Positions 15,742-24,115 of a stretch of 41,514 bases of DNA are shown here, piece after piece. The position numbers were made by a program, and so were the translations under genes. This stretch comes from Marinobacter lipolyticus (GTDB lineage: Bacteria > Pseudomonadota > Gammaproteobacteria > Pseudomonadales > Oleiphilaceae). The stretch spans positions 1 through 41,514 of the forward strand of contig NZ_QTKT01000017.1 in assembly GCF_018424605.1 (NCBI RefSeq). Reading direction: 5' to 3'. The notes beneath the pieces were generated by a model. That model worked only from the letters and a program-made list of their open reading frames with translations, was not told the DNA's origin and did not search any database. The stretch's first letter is position 1, and each line of letters starts with the position of its first letter.

Positions 15742-16786
15742 AGAAAGCAACCGTCCGGCGGAAATGGCCCAGCAGGCGCCGCAAAAACCGCAACGCAAGA
15801 TTCCCCGGGTTGAGCAGGCCGCGATCCTGCTGATGTCCCTGGGCGAGGCAGACGCCGCGGAAGTGCTGAAGCACATGGGGCCGAAAGAGGTTCAGCGGGT
15901 TGGTGTGGCCATGGCGCAGATGAAGGACGTCAGCAAGGACGACGTAACCTTCGTGCTCAATCAGTTTGTCGACGCCGTAGGCGGCCAGACCGGCCTCGGC
16001 GTCGGGAATGACGACTACATCCGCAGCATGCTGACCCAGGCGCTGGGGGACGACAAGGCCTCCAGTCTGATCGATCGCATCCTGATCGGTGGCAACACCA
16101 CTGGCCTGGATACCCTGAAGTGGATGGAGCCCCGTGCGGTAGGGGATATCATCCGCTACGAGCACCCACAGATTCAGGCCATCGTGATTTCCTATCTGGA
16201 CCCGGATCAGGCAGCGGAGATTCTGGGTACCCTCGACGACAAGGTGCGCCTTGACGTGATGATGCGCGTGGCCTCGCTGGAAAGCATTCAGCCCCAGGCG
16301 CTGCAGGAGCTTAACAACATTCTCGAGAAGCAGTTCTCCGGCGGCTCCGCGGCCCAGACCAGTCGCATTGGCGGCGTCAAGCGCGCGGCCGACATCATGA
16401 ACTTCATGGATCGCAGCATTGAGGGCGGGCTGATGGACTCCATCAAGGATATGGACCCGGATCTGGCGTCCACCATTGAGGATCTGATGTTCGTCTTTGA
16501 TAACCTCAAAGACATCGACGACCGCGGCATTCAGGCGCTGCTGCGCGAAGTGTCGTCCGAGGTGCTGGTGGTGGCGTTGAAAGGGGCCGACGACGGCGTT
16601 CAGGACAAGATCTTCAAGAACATGTCGAAGCGGGCCGCGGAATTGCTGCAGGATGATCTGGAGGCCAAGGGGCCGGTGCGGGTCAGCGAAGTGGAAGCGG
16701 CCCAGAAAGACATCATTACCATTGCGCGGCGCATGGCGGAGGCCGGTGAGATTACCCTCGGTGGCGCCGGCGAAGAAATGATGTGA
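15734..16786 (+). CDS. fliG: FliG, motor switch and rotor protein
   Basis: The 350-residue protein has the N-terminal FliF-binding domain (VEQAAILLMSLGEADAAEVL), the armadillo-like middle domain with the EHPQ motif (RYEHPQIQAIVISYL, DPDQAAEILGTL) and the C-terminal torque domain (DLMFVFDNLKDIDDRGIQ, then charged helices VEAAQKDIITIARRMAE). It receives torque from MotA-type stators and switches with CheY-P through FliM. Two ATGs compete, at 15728 and 15734. The second is chosen because GGTGA lies 6 nt before it, whereas it directly abuts the first. This gives an ATGACTGA overlap with the fliF stop. The stop TGA shares its A with the fliH start. Confidence 0.97.
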   Translation: MTEESNRPAEMAQQAPQKPQRKIPRVEQAAILLMSLGEADAAEVLKHMGPKEVQRVGVAMAQMKDVSKDDVTFVLNQFVDAVGGQTGLGVGNDDYIRSMLTQALGDDKASSLIDRILIGGNTTGLDTLKWMEPRAVGDIIRYEHPQIQAIVISYLDPDQAAEILGTLDDKVRLDVMMRVASLESIQPQALQELNNILEKQFSGGSAAQTSRIGGVKRAADIMNFMDRSIEGGLMDSIKDMDPDLASTIEDLMFVFDNLKDIDDRGIQALLREVSSEVLVVALKGADDGVQDKIFKNMSKRAAELLQDDLEAKGPVRVSEVEAAQKDIITIARRMAEAGEITLGGAGEEMM

Positions 16787-17673
16787 TGAAAGACTCCGAT
16801 AAGAGCCTCAACCGCATTCCCAAGGAACAGCTCACGGCGTATGAACGCTGGGAGCTGCCCCTGCTTGATGCCCGTGGCAATGAGGTGGCGCGGGAGGAAG
16901 AGCGAGACGTCAAACCCCTGACCGCCGCCGATATAGAAGCCATTCGCCAGGCCGCGCGGGAAGATGGTCATGCCGAAGGCCGTGATGCAGGGTATCAGGC
17001 AGGGTTCAGCGAAGGTCGGGAGCAGGGTCATCAGGAGGGCCTCGAGGCCGGTTTTGCCGAAGGCCGCGCCGAGGGCGAGGCCACGGGGCTGGAGCAGACC
17101 CGCAAAGAAATGGAATCTCGCATCGACCGACTGGAACACCTGTTGGGTGAATTGCTGGTACCGATCCGTCGTCACGAAGACGAGCTGGAAACGGCCCTGG
17201 TGAATCTCACCACGGTGCTCGCCCGTGCCGTGCTGTACCGTGAACTTTCCATGGATTCCTCACAGATTCAGCAGGTGGTGCGCAAGGCGATGGCCGCACT
17301 GCCTTCCACCAGCGACAACGTTCGCATTCACGTCCATCCGGACGACGCCCAATGGGTCAACGAGGTGGCCGGGCGCTTTGAGGCCACCAGTTCGGTGATT
17401 GAAGACGACACCATCCTGCCGGGAGGCTGCAAGCTGGAGACCCGCCACAGTCTGGTGGATTTCACCGTGGAGAAACGCTTTCAGAAAGCCGTCCAGAGCA
17501 TGTTGGATCAGCAGCTTGGTCACGATGAGAGCGGCGACAGCGAAGGGCTGGACGCAATGATGGACGATCTCACCGACTTCCACCGGGACGTACTGGCGTC
17601 AGAGGACGACACCGACGATGGCAGTGCCGGCGACCAAGACGAGGACGAAGGCGATGACCAGAAACCTGGCTGA
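16786..17673 (+). CDS. fliH: FliH, regulator of the flagellar export ATPase
   Basis: The 295-residue product starts at ATG 16786 in a TGATG overlap with fliG. The N terminus holds the conserved aromatic stretch [13 protein letters not shown], which docks on the export apparatus. Next is a run of GxxxG-type repeats (roughly 62-105, spaced Gly every four residues with EGR, AGF, EGL, AGF motifs) that forms the helical dimer stalk. The C-terminal domain ([29 protein letters not shown]) binds FliI. FliH holds and restrains FliI. The C-terminal 40 residues are a very acidic Asp-rich tail, longer than in enteric FliH. Its end overlaps the start of fliI by 20 bases. Confidence 0.95.
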   Translation: MKDSDKSLNRIPKEQLTAYERWELPLLDARGNEVAREEERDVKPLTAADIEAIRQAAREDGHAEGRDAGYQAGFSEGREQGHQEGLEAGFAEGRAEGEATGLEQTRKEMESRIDRLEHLLGELLVPIRRHEDELETALVNLTTVLARAVLYRELSMDSSQIQQVVRKAMAALPSTSDNVRIHVHPDDAQWVNEVAGRFEATSSVIEDDTILPGGCKLETRHSLVDFTVEKRFQKAVQSMLDQQLGHDESGDSEGLDAMMDDLTDFHRDVLASEDDTDDGSAGDQDEDEGDDQKPG

Positions 17674-19039
17674 TCGCCTCGACCGTTTTCAGGGATTTCT
17701 CGATCAGGAACCGGAACCCGAGCTGTCCGGCCGGCTGACCCGCATGGTGGGGTTGACCCTGGAATGCGTCGGCTGCCCCATGGTGGTGGGGGATCGTTGT
17801 GTCATTCAGGGGCAGGGTACTGGCAGTGTGGAAGCGGAAGTGGTCGGCTTCGAGGACGATCGCGTCTATCTGATGCCCCTGACCGCCATTGAGGGTCTGC
17901 GTCCCGGCGCAAGAGTAGTGCCGCTGTCCGTTGCCAGCCGCGTGCCGGTCGGGCCGCAGTTGCTGGGCCGGGTGGTGGATGGCAGTGGTGAGCCGCTGGA
18001 CGGCAAGGGGCCGTTGCACGCCGAGGCCCGGGTGTCCCTCAGTGGCGACATCATCAACCCACTGGACCGCGCGCCCGTGCGGAAATCGATGGACGTGGGC
18101 ATCCGCGCCATCAACTCGTTGATGACCGTCGGTCAGGGCCAGCGCCTGGGTCTGTTTGCCGGCAGCGGTGTCGGTAAGAGTATGTTGCTGGGGATGATGA
18201 CCCGGTTCACCGATGCCGATATCACCGTGGTCGGGCTGATCGGTGAGCGGGGCCGCGAGGTCAAGGAATTCATCGAGGACATTCTCGGTGACGAGGGCCT
18301 TGCCCGCTCGGTGGTGGTGGCGTCGCCGGCGGACGATTCCCCGCTGATGCGTTTGCGTGCGGCCATGCTGACCACCCGCATTGCCGAGTATTACCGCGAT
18401 CAGGGCAAACGTGTGCTGCTGCTGATGGATTCGCTTACCCGCTATGCCCAGGCCCAGCGCGAAATTGCCCTGGCCGTGGGCGAACCGCCTGCCACCAAGG
18501 GCTACCCGCCCTCGGTGTTCGCCAAGTTGCCCCAGCTGGTGGAGCGCACCGGCAACGGCCGCCCCGGCGGCGGCTCCATCACCGCGTTTTACACGGTGCT
18601 GACCGAGGGGGACGATCAGCAGGACCCCATCGCCGATGCCGCCCGCGCCATTCTGGATGGGCACATTGTGCTGTCCCGCCGTCTGGCCGAGGAGGGACAT
18701 TACCCCGCCATCGATGTGGAAGCCTCCATCAGCCGGGTGATGCCCCAGGTTACCGAACTGGAGCATTTTGCCCGTGCTCAGCGGTTCAAGCAGGTCTACT
18801 CCCGCTATCAACAGGCGCGGGATCTGATCAGCGTTGGCGCCTACGTCAAGGGCTCCGACCCGGAAACCGACTTCGCCATGACCCACATCGGCAACATGCG
18901 GCAGTTCCTGCAACAGGGCCTGAACGAGAGCTCGCCCCTGGCCGAAAGCATCGAACAGCTGCTGGCGGTGGTGCCGGAACGGCGGTCGCCGGACCGCTTG
19001 AAGTCCAGCGTACCCAGTCACGGCGGCGGGGCTGAATAA
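17654..19039 (+). CDS. fliI: FliI, flagellar export ATPase
   Basis: The 461-residue product is an F1-beta-like ATPase. A short N-terminal FliH-binding helix ([18 protein letters not shown]) precedes the beta barrel. Walker A is AGSGVGKS (169-176), the catalytic glutamate region is [16 protein letters not shown], and Walker B is [40 protein letters not shown] then [10 protein letters not shown] are typical of FliI/SctN. It powers unfolding and export of rod, hook and filament subunits. The start ATG 17654 lies inside the 3' end of fliH with GAGG 9 nt upstream; earlier in-frame starts would extend deeper into fliH. The stop TAA overlaps the fliJ start as TAATG. Confidence 0.98.
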   Translation: MTRNLADRLDRFQGFLDQEPEPELSGRLTRMVGLTLECVGCPMVVGDRCVIQGQGTGSVEAEVVGFEDDRVYLMPLTAIEGLRPGARVVPLSVASRVPVGPQLLGRVVDGSGEPLDGKGPLHAEARVSLSGDIINPLDRAPVRKSMDVGIRAINSLMTVGQGQRLGLFAGSGVGKSMLLGMMTRFTDADITVVGLIGERGREVKEFIEDILGDEGLARSVVVASPADDSPLMRLRAAMLTTRIAEYYRDQGKRVLLLMDSLTRYAQAQREIALAVGEPPATKGYPPSVFAKLPQLVERTGNGRPGGGSITAFYTVLTEGDDQQDPIADAARAILDGHIVLSRRLAEEGHYPAIDVEASISRVMPQVTELEHFARAQRFKQVYSRYQQARDLISVGAYVKGSDPETDFAMTHIGNMRQFLQQGLNESSPLAESIEQLLAVVPERRSPDRLKSSVPSHGGGAE

Positions 19040-19482
19040 TGCTGCGTTCGCGCCGACTGGCGGTGGTCCTGACCCTGGAAGAGCGCAAGGAACAGGAAGC
19101 CCTGGAGAAAATGGGCGAGGCGCGCAGACAGGTCGAGGCCCAGCAGCAACAGATCAATGATCTGGACCGTTACCAGCAGGAATACCGCGATCAGATTCGA
19201 AGCAACCAGCAGGGCGTGGTGTCGGTGACCCGCTTGCAGGCCTGGCAGGCGTTCATCTCCCAGCTGGACCAGGTTCTGCGCCAGCAGCACAGGCAACTGG
19301 AACTGCTGGAGCAACGGCTTGAGGAAGCCCGCCGTGAATGGCAGGCCGCCTGGGAACGACGGCGGGGGATGGAGAAATACATTGAGTCCTGCCGGTCGCA
19401 GGAGCAACGTGAGCGCGACCTGAAGGAGCAGAAGCTGGCGGATGAGGCGGCGGGTCGCGCCTTTGTTCGCCGTCGCCGTTAG
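19039..19482 (+). CDS. fliJ: FliJ, export chaperone escort and ATPase central stalk
   Basis: The 147-residue protein is almost entirely coiled coil, rich in Glu, Gln and Arg (RRLAVVLTLEERKEQEALEK at the start, EEARREWQAAWERRRGMEKY in the second helix) and ends in a basic RRRR. This matches FliJ in size and character. FliJ sits in the FliI ring like the gamma subunit of F1 and activates export. It starts in a one-base overlap with fliI, so it should be translationally coupled. It is the last of the fliEFGHIJ block; a 102-base gap separates it from the STAS gene. Confidence 0.95.
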   Translation: MLRSRRLAVVLTLEERKEQEALEKMGEARRQVEAQQQQINDLDRYQQEYRDQIRSNQQGVVSVTRLQAWQAFISQLDQVLRQQHRQLELLEQRLEEARREWQAAWERRRGMEKYIESCRSQEQRERDLKEQKLADEAAGRAFVRRRR

Positions 19483-19584
19483 TGGCGTTTCGATTTGACC
19501 ATCAATGCTGGATGCAAATCGGTGCTTGTGAGCTATTCTTATCGGTGAGAAGCCCAATCGGTCATTTCCCACGGAGGATCAGGA

Positions 19585-19890
19585 ATGCCTATTCAGACGC
19601 GTCGCAGCGAAGACGGTCGCACCCTGACCATCAAAATTGAGGGGCGCTTTGATTTCAGCACCCATCAGGCTTTCCGTGACGCCTACGAGCATGGTGATCA
19701 GGAGGTGAAAGGCTACGTGGTTGACCTGTCTGATACCACCTACCTCGACAGTTCCGCGCTGGGCATGTTATTACTTCTGCGCGACTATGCCGGCGGTGAC
19801 AATGCCAGCATCCTCATCGAAAACTGCAACAGCGATGTGCGCCGTATCCTTGCCATCTCCAATTTTGAGCAGTTGTTTGCCATTCGCTGA
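19585..19890 (+). CDS. HsbA-like STAS-domain anti-anti-sigma factor
   Basis: The 101-residue protein is a single STAS domain. KIEGRFDFSTHQAFRDAY forms the first half, and the signature VVDLSDTTYLDSSALGMLLL carries the serine pair that is phosphorylated in this family. The last helix is RRILAISNFEQLFAIR. It resembles HsbA of P. aeruginosa, whose phosphorylation state is set by HsbR and which binds the anti-sigma factor FlgM or a diguanylate cyclase. Here the gene is followed by an HsbR-like and an HptB-like gene in the same order. GGAGG lies 8 nt before the start. Inference: it links a phosphorelay to FliA activity or surface behaviour. The family call is firm, the partner is inferred. Confidence 0.85.
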   Translation: MPIQTRRSEDGRTLTIKIEGRFDFSTHQAFRDAYEHGDQEVKGYVVDLSDTTYLDSSALGMLLLLRDYAGGDNASILIENCNSDVRRILAISNFEQLFAIR

Positions 19891-19921
19891 CCGGCGACGT
19901 TAACCCCTCGGGAGGCGCGAT

Positions 19922-21691
19922 GTGGAGGACGCACAATCCGGCAACCAGCCACTCAGAATCCTGATTGCCGACGACAGCGACAGCGACCGCCTTATTCTGC
20001 AAGCCATGCTGCGGCGACTTGGCCACGAGGTGGTCGAGGCCGCCAACGGCGGTGAAGCGGTTGAGCGGTTCCGGCACGCCAGCCCCCAGATCGTTCTGCT
20101 GGACGCCGTCATGCCCGGGATGGATGGCATGGAGGCGGCGCGGCAGATCAAGGCGCTGGCGGGCGAGCGGCTGGTACCGCTCATTTTCCTGACTTCACTG
20201 TCCGATGCCGACGCGCTCGCCCGATGCCTGGAGGCCGGGGGGGACGACTTTCTCACCAAACCCTACAATCGCGTGATCATCGAGGCGAAAATCAACGCCT
20301 TCAACCGCATGCGGCTGATGCATGAAACCCTCAGCCATCAGCGCGACCTGATCCACGAGCAGCATCGCAAGCTGACCGAGGAGCAGGAGGTGGCCAAGCG
20401 TGTGTTTGAGAATGTCGCCCATACCGGTTGCCTGGACGCCGGCAGCATCCGCTACCACGCCTCGCCGATGTCGATCTTCAACGGCGACATCCTGTTCGCC
20501 TGCCCACGGCCCGACGGCGGCATCCAGATTCTGATCGGCGACTTTACCGGCCACGGGCTACCGGCGGCGATCGGCGCGATGCCGGTGGCCGAGATCTTCT
20601 ACGGCATGACGTCCAAGGGGTTCAGTGCCAGCGATGTGCTGCGTGAGATAAACCAGAAGCTGAAACGTATTCTGCCTGCCGGCATGTTCTGTTGTGCCGC
20701 ATTGATACAGGCGGACTTTGCGCTGAACCAGGTCCAGGTATGGAATGGCGGGCTGCCCGATGGCTGGATTATCCGCGGTGATGGCGAACGGCTGGCGATG
20801 CCGTCGGCCCACCTGCCCCTTGGGGTGCTCGACAGCCACCGTTTTGACGCGGCCATGGCCATTCTGCAAACCAGCCCCGGCGACACCCTGATGTTTATGA
20901 CCGACGGCGTGCTGGAAGCCGCAAGTGCGGACGGCGACATGTTCGGCGACGCCGGAGTATCGGCGGCGCTGCAGGGCCGGCGTGACGGTCAGACGCCCTT
21001 TGAAGCGGTGATCGATAGGCTCTGTGAGTTTTCCGGCGGTCGCCTGGAGCAGGACGACCTGACGCTGGTGACCTTGCAAATGGCCGAGGGCGGTGCCCTG
21101 GAGGGGCTTTCTGACCGGCTGCAGTTGTCGGCCCTCGAGGGGCCGGCGGAGTGGCGCTGCACCTATGAAATCCGCGACCGCACGCTGGGGCAGTTCAGCC
21201 CGTTGCCCCTGCTGCTGCACATCTGCATGGAGGTGCCGGGGCTGCGGCGGCGCAGCGGCGAAATCTACACCCTGCTGTCGGAGCTTTACACCAACGCGCT
21301 GGAGCATGGCATTCTAGGCCTGCCCTCGGAGTGGAAGGCAACGGCGGAAGGCTTCGGCCGCTATTACGAGGAGCGTGAACGGCGGCTTAACGATATCAGC
21401 GAGCACTACATTCGTTTCAGCCTCACCCACACCATGACCGACTATGGTGGCCGGCTGGTTGTGGTCTGTGAGGACAGCGGGCACGGTTTTGATTACCACC
21501 AGCACCGCCAGCCATCTGGCAGCGGCCACGGGTACGCCGGCCGTGGCCTCATGTTGCTGCACCGTCTGGCGGGCCCGTTGACCTTCAGGGAACGGGGCAA
21601 CCACGTTGAAATTGTATATGATTGGCATTTTTCAGAGGCCGGCAAGACCGACGATGCGGCCGTTCACAAACCGGGGGTTAGTCATGAATGA
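19922..21691 (+). CDS. HsbR-like response regulator: receiver, PP2C phosphatase and GHKL-type kinase domain
   Basis: The 589-residue protein has three domains. The receiver has LRILIADDSDSDR, phospho-acceptor Asp61 (VLLDAVMPGMDG) and Lys113 (FLTKPYN). The SpoIIE/PP2C phosphatase has LIGDFTGHGLPAAIGAMP and LMFMTDGVLEA, with EQDDLTLVTLQ at its end. The C-terminal RsbW-like ATPase has the N box LLSELYTNALEHGILGLPSE and a G-rich GHGYAGRGLMLLHRLAG. In P. aeruginosa, HsbR with this layout phosphorylates or dephosphorylates HsbA depending on input from HptB. The start is GTG 19922, supported by GGAGG 6 nt before it; the overlapping ATG 19920 is out of frame. Its end overlaps the Hpt gene by 8 bases. 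Confidence 0.88.
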   Translation: MEDAQSGNQPLRILIADDSDSDRLILQAMLRRLGHEVVEAANGGEAVERFRHASPQIVLLDAVMPGMDGMEAARQIKALAGERLVPLIFLTSLSDADALARCLEAGGDDFLTKPYNRVIIEAKINAFNRMRLMHETLSHQRDLIHEQHRKLTEEQEVAKRVFENVAHTGCLDAGSIRYHASPMSIFNGDILFACPRPDGGIQILIGDFTGHGLPAAIGAMPVAEIFYGMTSKGFSASDVLREINQKLKRILPAGMFCCAALIQADFALNQVQVWNGGLPDGWIIRGDGERLAMPSAHLPLGVLDSHRFDAAMAILQTSPGDTLMFMTDGVLEAASADGDMFGDAGVSAALQGRRDGQTPFEAVIDRLCEFSGGRLEQDDLTLVTLQMAEGGALEGLSDRLQLSALEGPAEWRCTYEIRDRTLGQFSPLPLLLHICMEVPGLRRRSGEIYTLLSELYTNALEHGILGLPSEWKATAEGFGRYYEERERRLNDISEHYIRFSLTHTMTDYGGRLVVVCEDSGHGFDYHQHRQPSGSGHGYAGRGLMLLHRLAGPLTFRERGNHVEIVYDWHFSEAGKTDDAAVHKPGVSHE

Positions 21692-22031
21692 CAGACCACA
21701 CCTTGATGAAGAAGCCCTGGCTGAGCTTCAGGATGTGATGGATGAGGAGTTTGATGTACTGATTCACACCTACCTCAGCGATTCTGCCGAGCGTATCTCG
21801 TCGTTACGTTCAGCGCTGGACGAAGGGGATGCCGACGCCCTGTCCAGAACCGCACACAGTTTCAAGGGCAGCTGTCTCAATATCGGCGCGCCGCGGCTCG
21901 GCGCCTTATGCATGGAGGTGGAAGAGGCCGGAAGGGCGTCCCGCCTGTCTGCTCTGGAGCCATTGCTGGCAAGCATCGAGTCAGAGTTTCGCCAGGTTCG
22001 ACAGGGGCTTGAACGCTTTCTGGCGGATTGA
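21684..22031 (+). CDS. HptB-like histidine phosphotransfer protein
   Basis: This 115-residue Hpt domain has the canonical phosphohistidine motif RTAHSFKGSCLNIGA, with His58. It is a four-helix bundle without other domains. HptB in P. aeruginosa takes phosphate from several hybrid kinases and passes it to HsbR, coupling them to motility and biofilm formation. The start ATG 21684 lies in an ATGAATGA overlap with the hsbR-like stop and has a G-rich site 7 nt upstream; a longer in-frame reading inside the preceding gene is rejected. No hybrid kinase gene is in the window, so its phosphate donor is unknown. Confidence 0.87.
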   Translation: MNDRPHLDEEALAELQDVMDEEFDVLIHTYLSDSAERISSLRSALDEGDADALSRTAHSFKGSCLNIGAPRLGALCMEVEEAGRASRLSALEPLLASIESEFRQVRQGLERFLAD

Positions 22032-22049
22032 GCGGTCGGTGAGGGGAGA

Positions 22050-22066
22050 GTGGCATCGCTTTTGCT
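22050..22066 (+). promoter_or_regulatory. Sigma-54 promoter of fliK
   Basis: GTGGCATC-N4-TTGCT has GG (22052-22053) and GC (22064-22065) at exact -24/-12 spacing. It lies 61 bases before the fliK start in the short gap after the Hpt gene. FleQ or FleR is the likely activator. Confidence 0.8.
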
Positions 22067-22126
22067 GTAACTCAGGAAACGAGACGGTATTTGCATTCCA
22101 AACCTGAAAAGCGGCAAGAGGTTGCC

Positions 22127-23317
22127 ATGTCCCAGATGGTTCTACCACCAACCCCGGCTCCCGGCGCGCAGCCCGAAACCGGCAGCAAGAAGCCGGCGGG
22201 CGGCGAAAAATCCGGAGAGAGTCATTTTGATTCAGTCTCCCGCGCGGAACAGAAGCGCCTCGATCAGAAACAGGCCGATCGCAGGGCCAGGGCGGACGCC
22301 ACCGAGCAGGCTCGTTCCCGGCCCGACGAGCGGCCGGAACGGGCGGTTGACGACAAGAAAAGCGCAAACGCGGACCGCAGCGGTCGCAAGGACGAGGCGA
22401 AGACCAATCCGGCGGCGGAAAGCGGCACCACGATGGCGGACGCCGACGACGCGGAGCTCGCCACTGGCGGGGTCGCCGAGGTGGACTTGCCGGACGAACT
22501 GACCACACTGACATTCGCCGATCTGCAGGCGCTGATGGCGCCGGCTGCGGGTGCGGCAGGGGGCACGACCGCTGCCGGCAGCCAGACACCCGGGATGCAG
22601 GGGCTGGCCGGGGTGCTTGCAGGGTTGCCGGGCATGAAAGGGGTTATCCCCGGTCAGCCCGCTGAGGCTACCGGTAAAGCGAACGGCCAATCGATCGGTT
22701 TTCAGTTTTCTGAAGCGCTGAGTGCGCTGACCGGCGAATCGGGCCGCCCTCAGGACAGCACCTCGCTGTTGGCGTCCGGGCGCATTCAGACGCTGGCGGA
22801 CGCCACCGGCCAGCAGCTGGCCAACGCCGCCGGGAAGCTGGCCCCTGACACGGCCACCGGGCTTCGCGGTTATGCGACCTCTGTGGATGTACCCGTGGGG
22901 CACGCGGAGTGGGGTGACAAGCTGGTGGGCAAGCTGACCTGGCTGACCGCAAACAAGCTTTCTGTGGCGGAAATCCATCTGACGCCACCGGATATGGGGC
23001 CGATGGAAGTGCGGGTCCAGGTCCAGCAGGAACAGGCCAATATCACCGTTCACGCTGCCAACCCGGCGGTTCGTGATCAACTGGAACTGCACAGCCATCG
23101 TCTGCGCGACATGCTCAGTGAACACGGGCTGTCGCTGGAGCAGTTTGACGTTGCCGATTCGCCGCAGCAGCAGGCCGATGGGCAGGACGCTGGCGGGGAG
23201 GGTGAACGTTCCAGCGCCGGGGAATCGGAGCTGGCGGCCGCCGATAGCGACGATCTGGATGGTGTTGCCGGTGAACTGGACCTAACCTGGAAAGGCGAGG
23301 TCGATATCTTCGCCTGA
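22127..23317 (+). CDS. fliK: FliK, hook-length control protein
   Basis: The 396-residue product has a long, low-complexity N-terminal ruler region rich in Ala, Gly, Asp and Arg with no clear fold (about 1-265). The conserved FliK C-terminal domain follows: WGDKLVGKLTWLTANKLSVA, AEIHLTPPDMGPMEVRVQVQ and RLRDMLSEHGLSLEQFDV. It measures the growing hook and, through its C-terminal domain, makes FlhB switch export from hook to filament proteins. The start ATG 22127 has AGAGG 5 nt upstream; an in-frame TTG 36 bases earlier is less likely. It has its own sigma-54 site and a hairpin downstream, so it can be transcribed as a single gene. Confidence 0.93.
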   Translation: MSQMVLPPTPAPGAQPETGSKKPAGGEKSGESHFDSVSRAEQKRLDQKQADRRARADATEQARSRPDERPERAVDDKKSANADRSGRKDEAKTNPAAESGTTMADADDAELATGGVAEVDLPDELTTLTFADLQALMAPAAGAAGGTTAAGSQTPGMQGLAGVLAGLPGMKGVIPGQPAEATGKANGQSIGFQFSEALSALTGESGRPQDSTSLLASGRIQTLADATGQQLANAAGKLAPDTATGLRGYATSVDVPVGHAEWGDKLVGKLTWLTANKLSVAEIHLTPPDMGPMEVRVQVQQEQANITVHAANPAVRDQLELHSHRLRDMLSEHGLSLEQFDVADSPQQQADGQDAGGEGERSSAGESELAAADSDDLDGVAGELDLTWKGEVDIFA

Positions 23318-23324
23318 TACCATG

Positions 23325-23344
23325 ACGGGGCCTGTTGGCCCCGT
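23325..23344 (+). terminator. Hairpin after fliK, probable weak terminator
   Basis: ACGGGGCC (23325-23332) and GGCCCCGT (23337-23344) form a perfect 8-bp stem with a TGTT loop. It is followed by only TTCCC, so the U-tract is poor. It separates fliK from the fliL operon. Confidence 0.6.
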
Positions 23345-23414
23345 TCCCGATTGCCCTTTGCCCATCCCTCCGCACAACGCTAAACTGCTGGTCTGTATCA
23401 GGCAGTCCGGCCTT

Positions 23415-23431
23415 TTGGCCCAACCTTTGCT
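23415..23431 (+). promoter_or_regulatory. Sigma-54 promoter of the fliL operon
   Basis: TTGGCCCA-N4-TTGCT has GG (23417-23418) and GC (23429-23430) ten bases apart. It is 62 bases before the fliL start and would drive fliLMNOPQR-flhB. Confidence 0.85.
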
Positions 23432-23493
23432 TGATCATACCGTAAGGACCCAATACACCATCCGGATGACGGATTACTGGCGAATCTAGGTTT

Positions 23494-24006
23494 ATGGCTG
23501 AAAATAATACTCCCGCGGCGCCGCCAGCGAAGAAAGGCAAGCTCAAACTGATTATCCTGTTGGTGCTGGTGGTTGTGCTGGCAGTGGGGCTGTCTGTGGT
23601 AGGGACGCTGTGGTTCCTGGGTGGCGGGCTGCCGGGAGTGACCGGGAACGACGAGGCCCCACAGGAAGAGGCAGAGGTCTTCCAGCCAAGTGTGTACCTC
23701 AACATCGATAAGGCACTGGTCACCACCGTGCAGGCAGAAAACGGCGGTCGCCAGCGTTACGCGCAGGTTTATGTTTCCCTCGAGGCAGACACCCCCGAGA
23801 CACTGGCAGCCGCAGAGCTGCATCTGCCGCTGGTGCGCAGTCAGCTGGTGAGTCTGCTGGGCAACAGCGACTTCACGGAATTGCAAACGCCACAGGGCCG
23901 GGCGGCATTGGCGAGCAGCATGCTGGCGACCATCAACCAGGTGCTGGAGCAGGAGGGAGAGGCCCCGCTCAAAGGGGTGTTGTTCCGGAATTTTGTCGTG
24001 CAATAG
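23494..24006 (+). CDS. fliL: FliL, stator-associated flagellar membrane protein
   Basis: The 170-residue protein has a short basic cytoplasmic N terminus, one transmembrane helix (about 18-42, LIILLVLVVVLAVGLSVVG) and a periplasmic SPFH-like domain. That domain contains YLNIDKALVTTV, RYAQVYVSLEAD and the C-terminal helix leading to VLFRNFVVQ. FliL surrounds the stator units and supports torque. It heads the fliLMNOPQR-flhB operon behind a sigma-54 site. AGG lies 4 nt before the ATG. After the TAG stop the same frame continues for about 45 codons through a lysine-rich tandem repeat, noted separately. Confidence 0.94.
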   Translation: MAENNTPAAPPAKKGKLKLIILLVLVVVLAVGLSVVGTLWFLGGGLPGVTGNDEAPQEEAEVFQPSVYLNIDKALVTTVQAENGGRQRYAQVYVSLEADTPETLAAAELHLPLVRSQLVSLLGNSDFTELQTPQGRAALASSMLATINQVLEQEGEAPLKGVLFRNFVVQ

Positions 24007-24027
24007 CGTGCCGCGCAGATTGTCGCA

Positions 24028-24063
24028 AAGAGTGCTGGGAAGAGTACTGAGAAGAGCGCCGAG
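24028..24063 (+). repeat. Three imperfect 12-bp tandem repeats between fliL and fliM
   Basis: Units AAGAGTGCTGGG, AAGAGTACTGAG and AAGAGCGCCGAG follow one another, with a partial fourth (AAAGGTGC). The period of 12 keeps the fliL frame, where they would read KSAG, KSTE, KSAE after the TAG stop. Confidence 0.75.
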
Positions 24064-24115
24064 AAAGGTGCAATAGGGCCCCGGAAACGGGTGGCTTGTC
24101 AGGGCAGGAAAACGT

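Noticed and set aside
13660..15876. Very long minus-strand open frame opposite fliE-fliF, with similar ones opposite flhA, cheA and fleQ
   Set aside because: These are antisense shadows caused by high GC at third codon positions; the plus-strand genes are unmistakable and the antisense products match no family.
19536..19550. Sigma-28-like ACCGATAA on the minus strand in the fliJ-STAS gap
   Set aside because: It points into fliJ in antisense direction and lacks a TAAA element at the proper distance.
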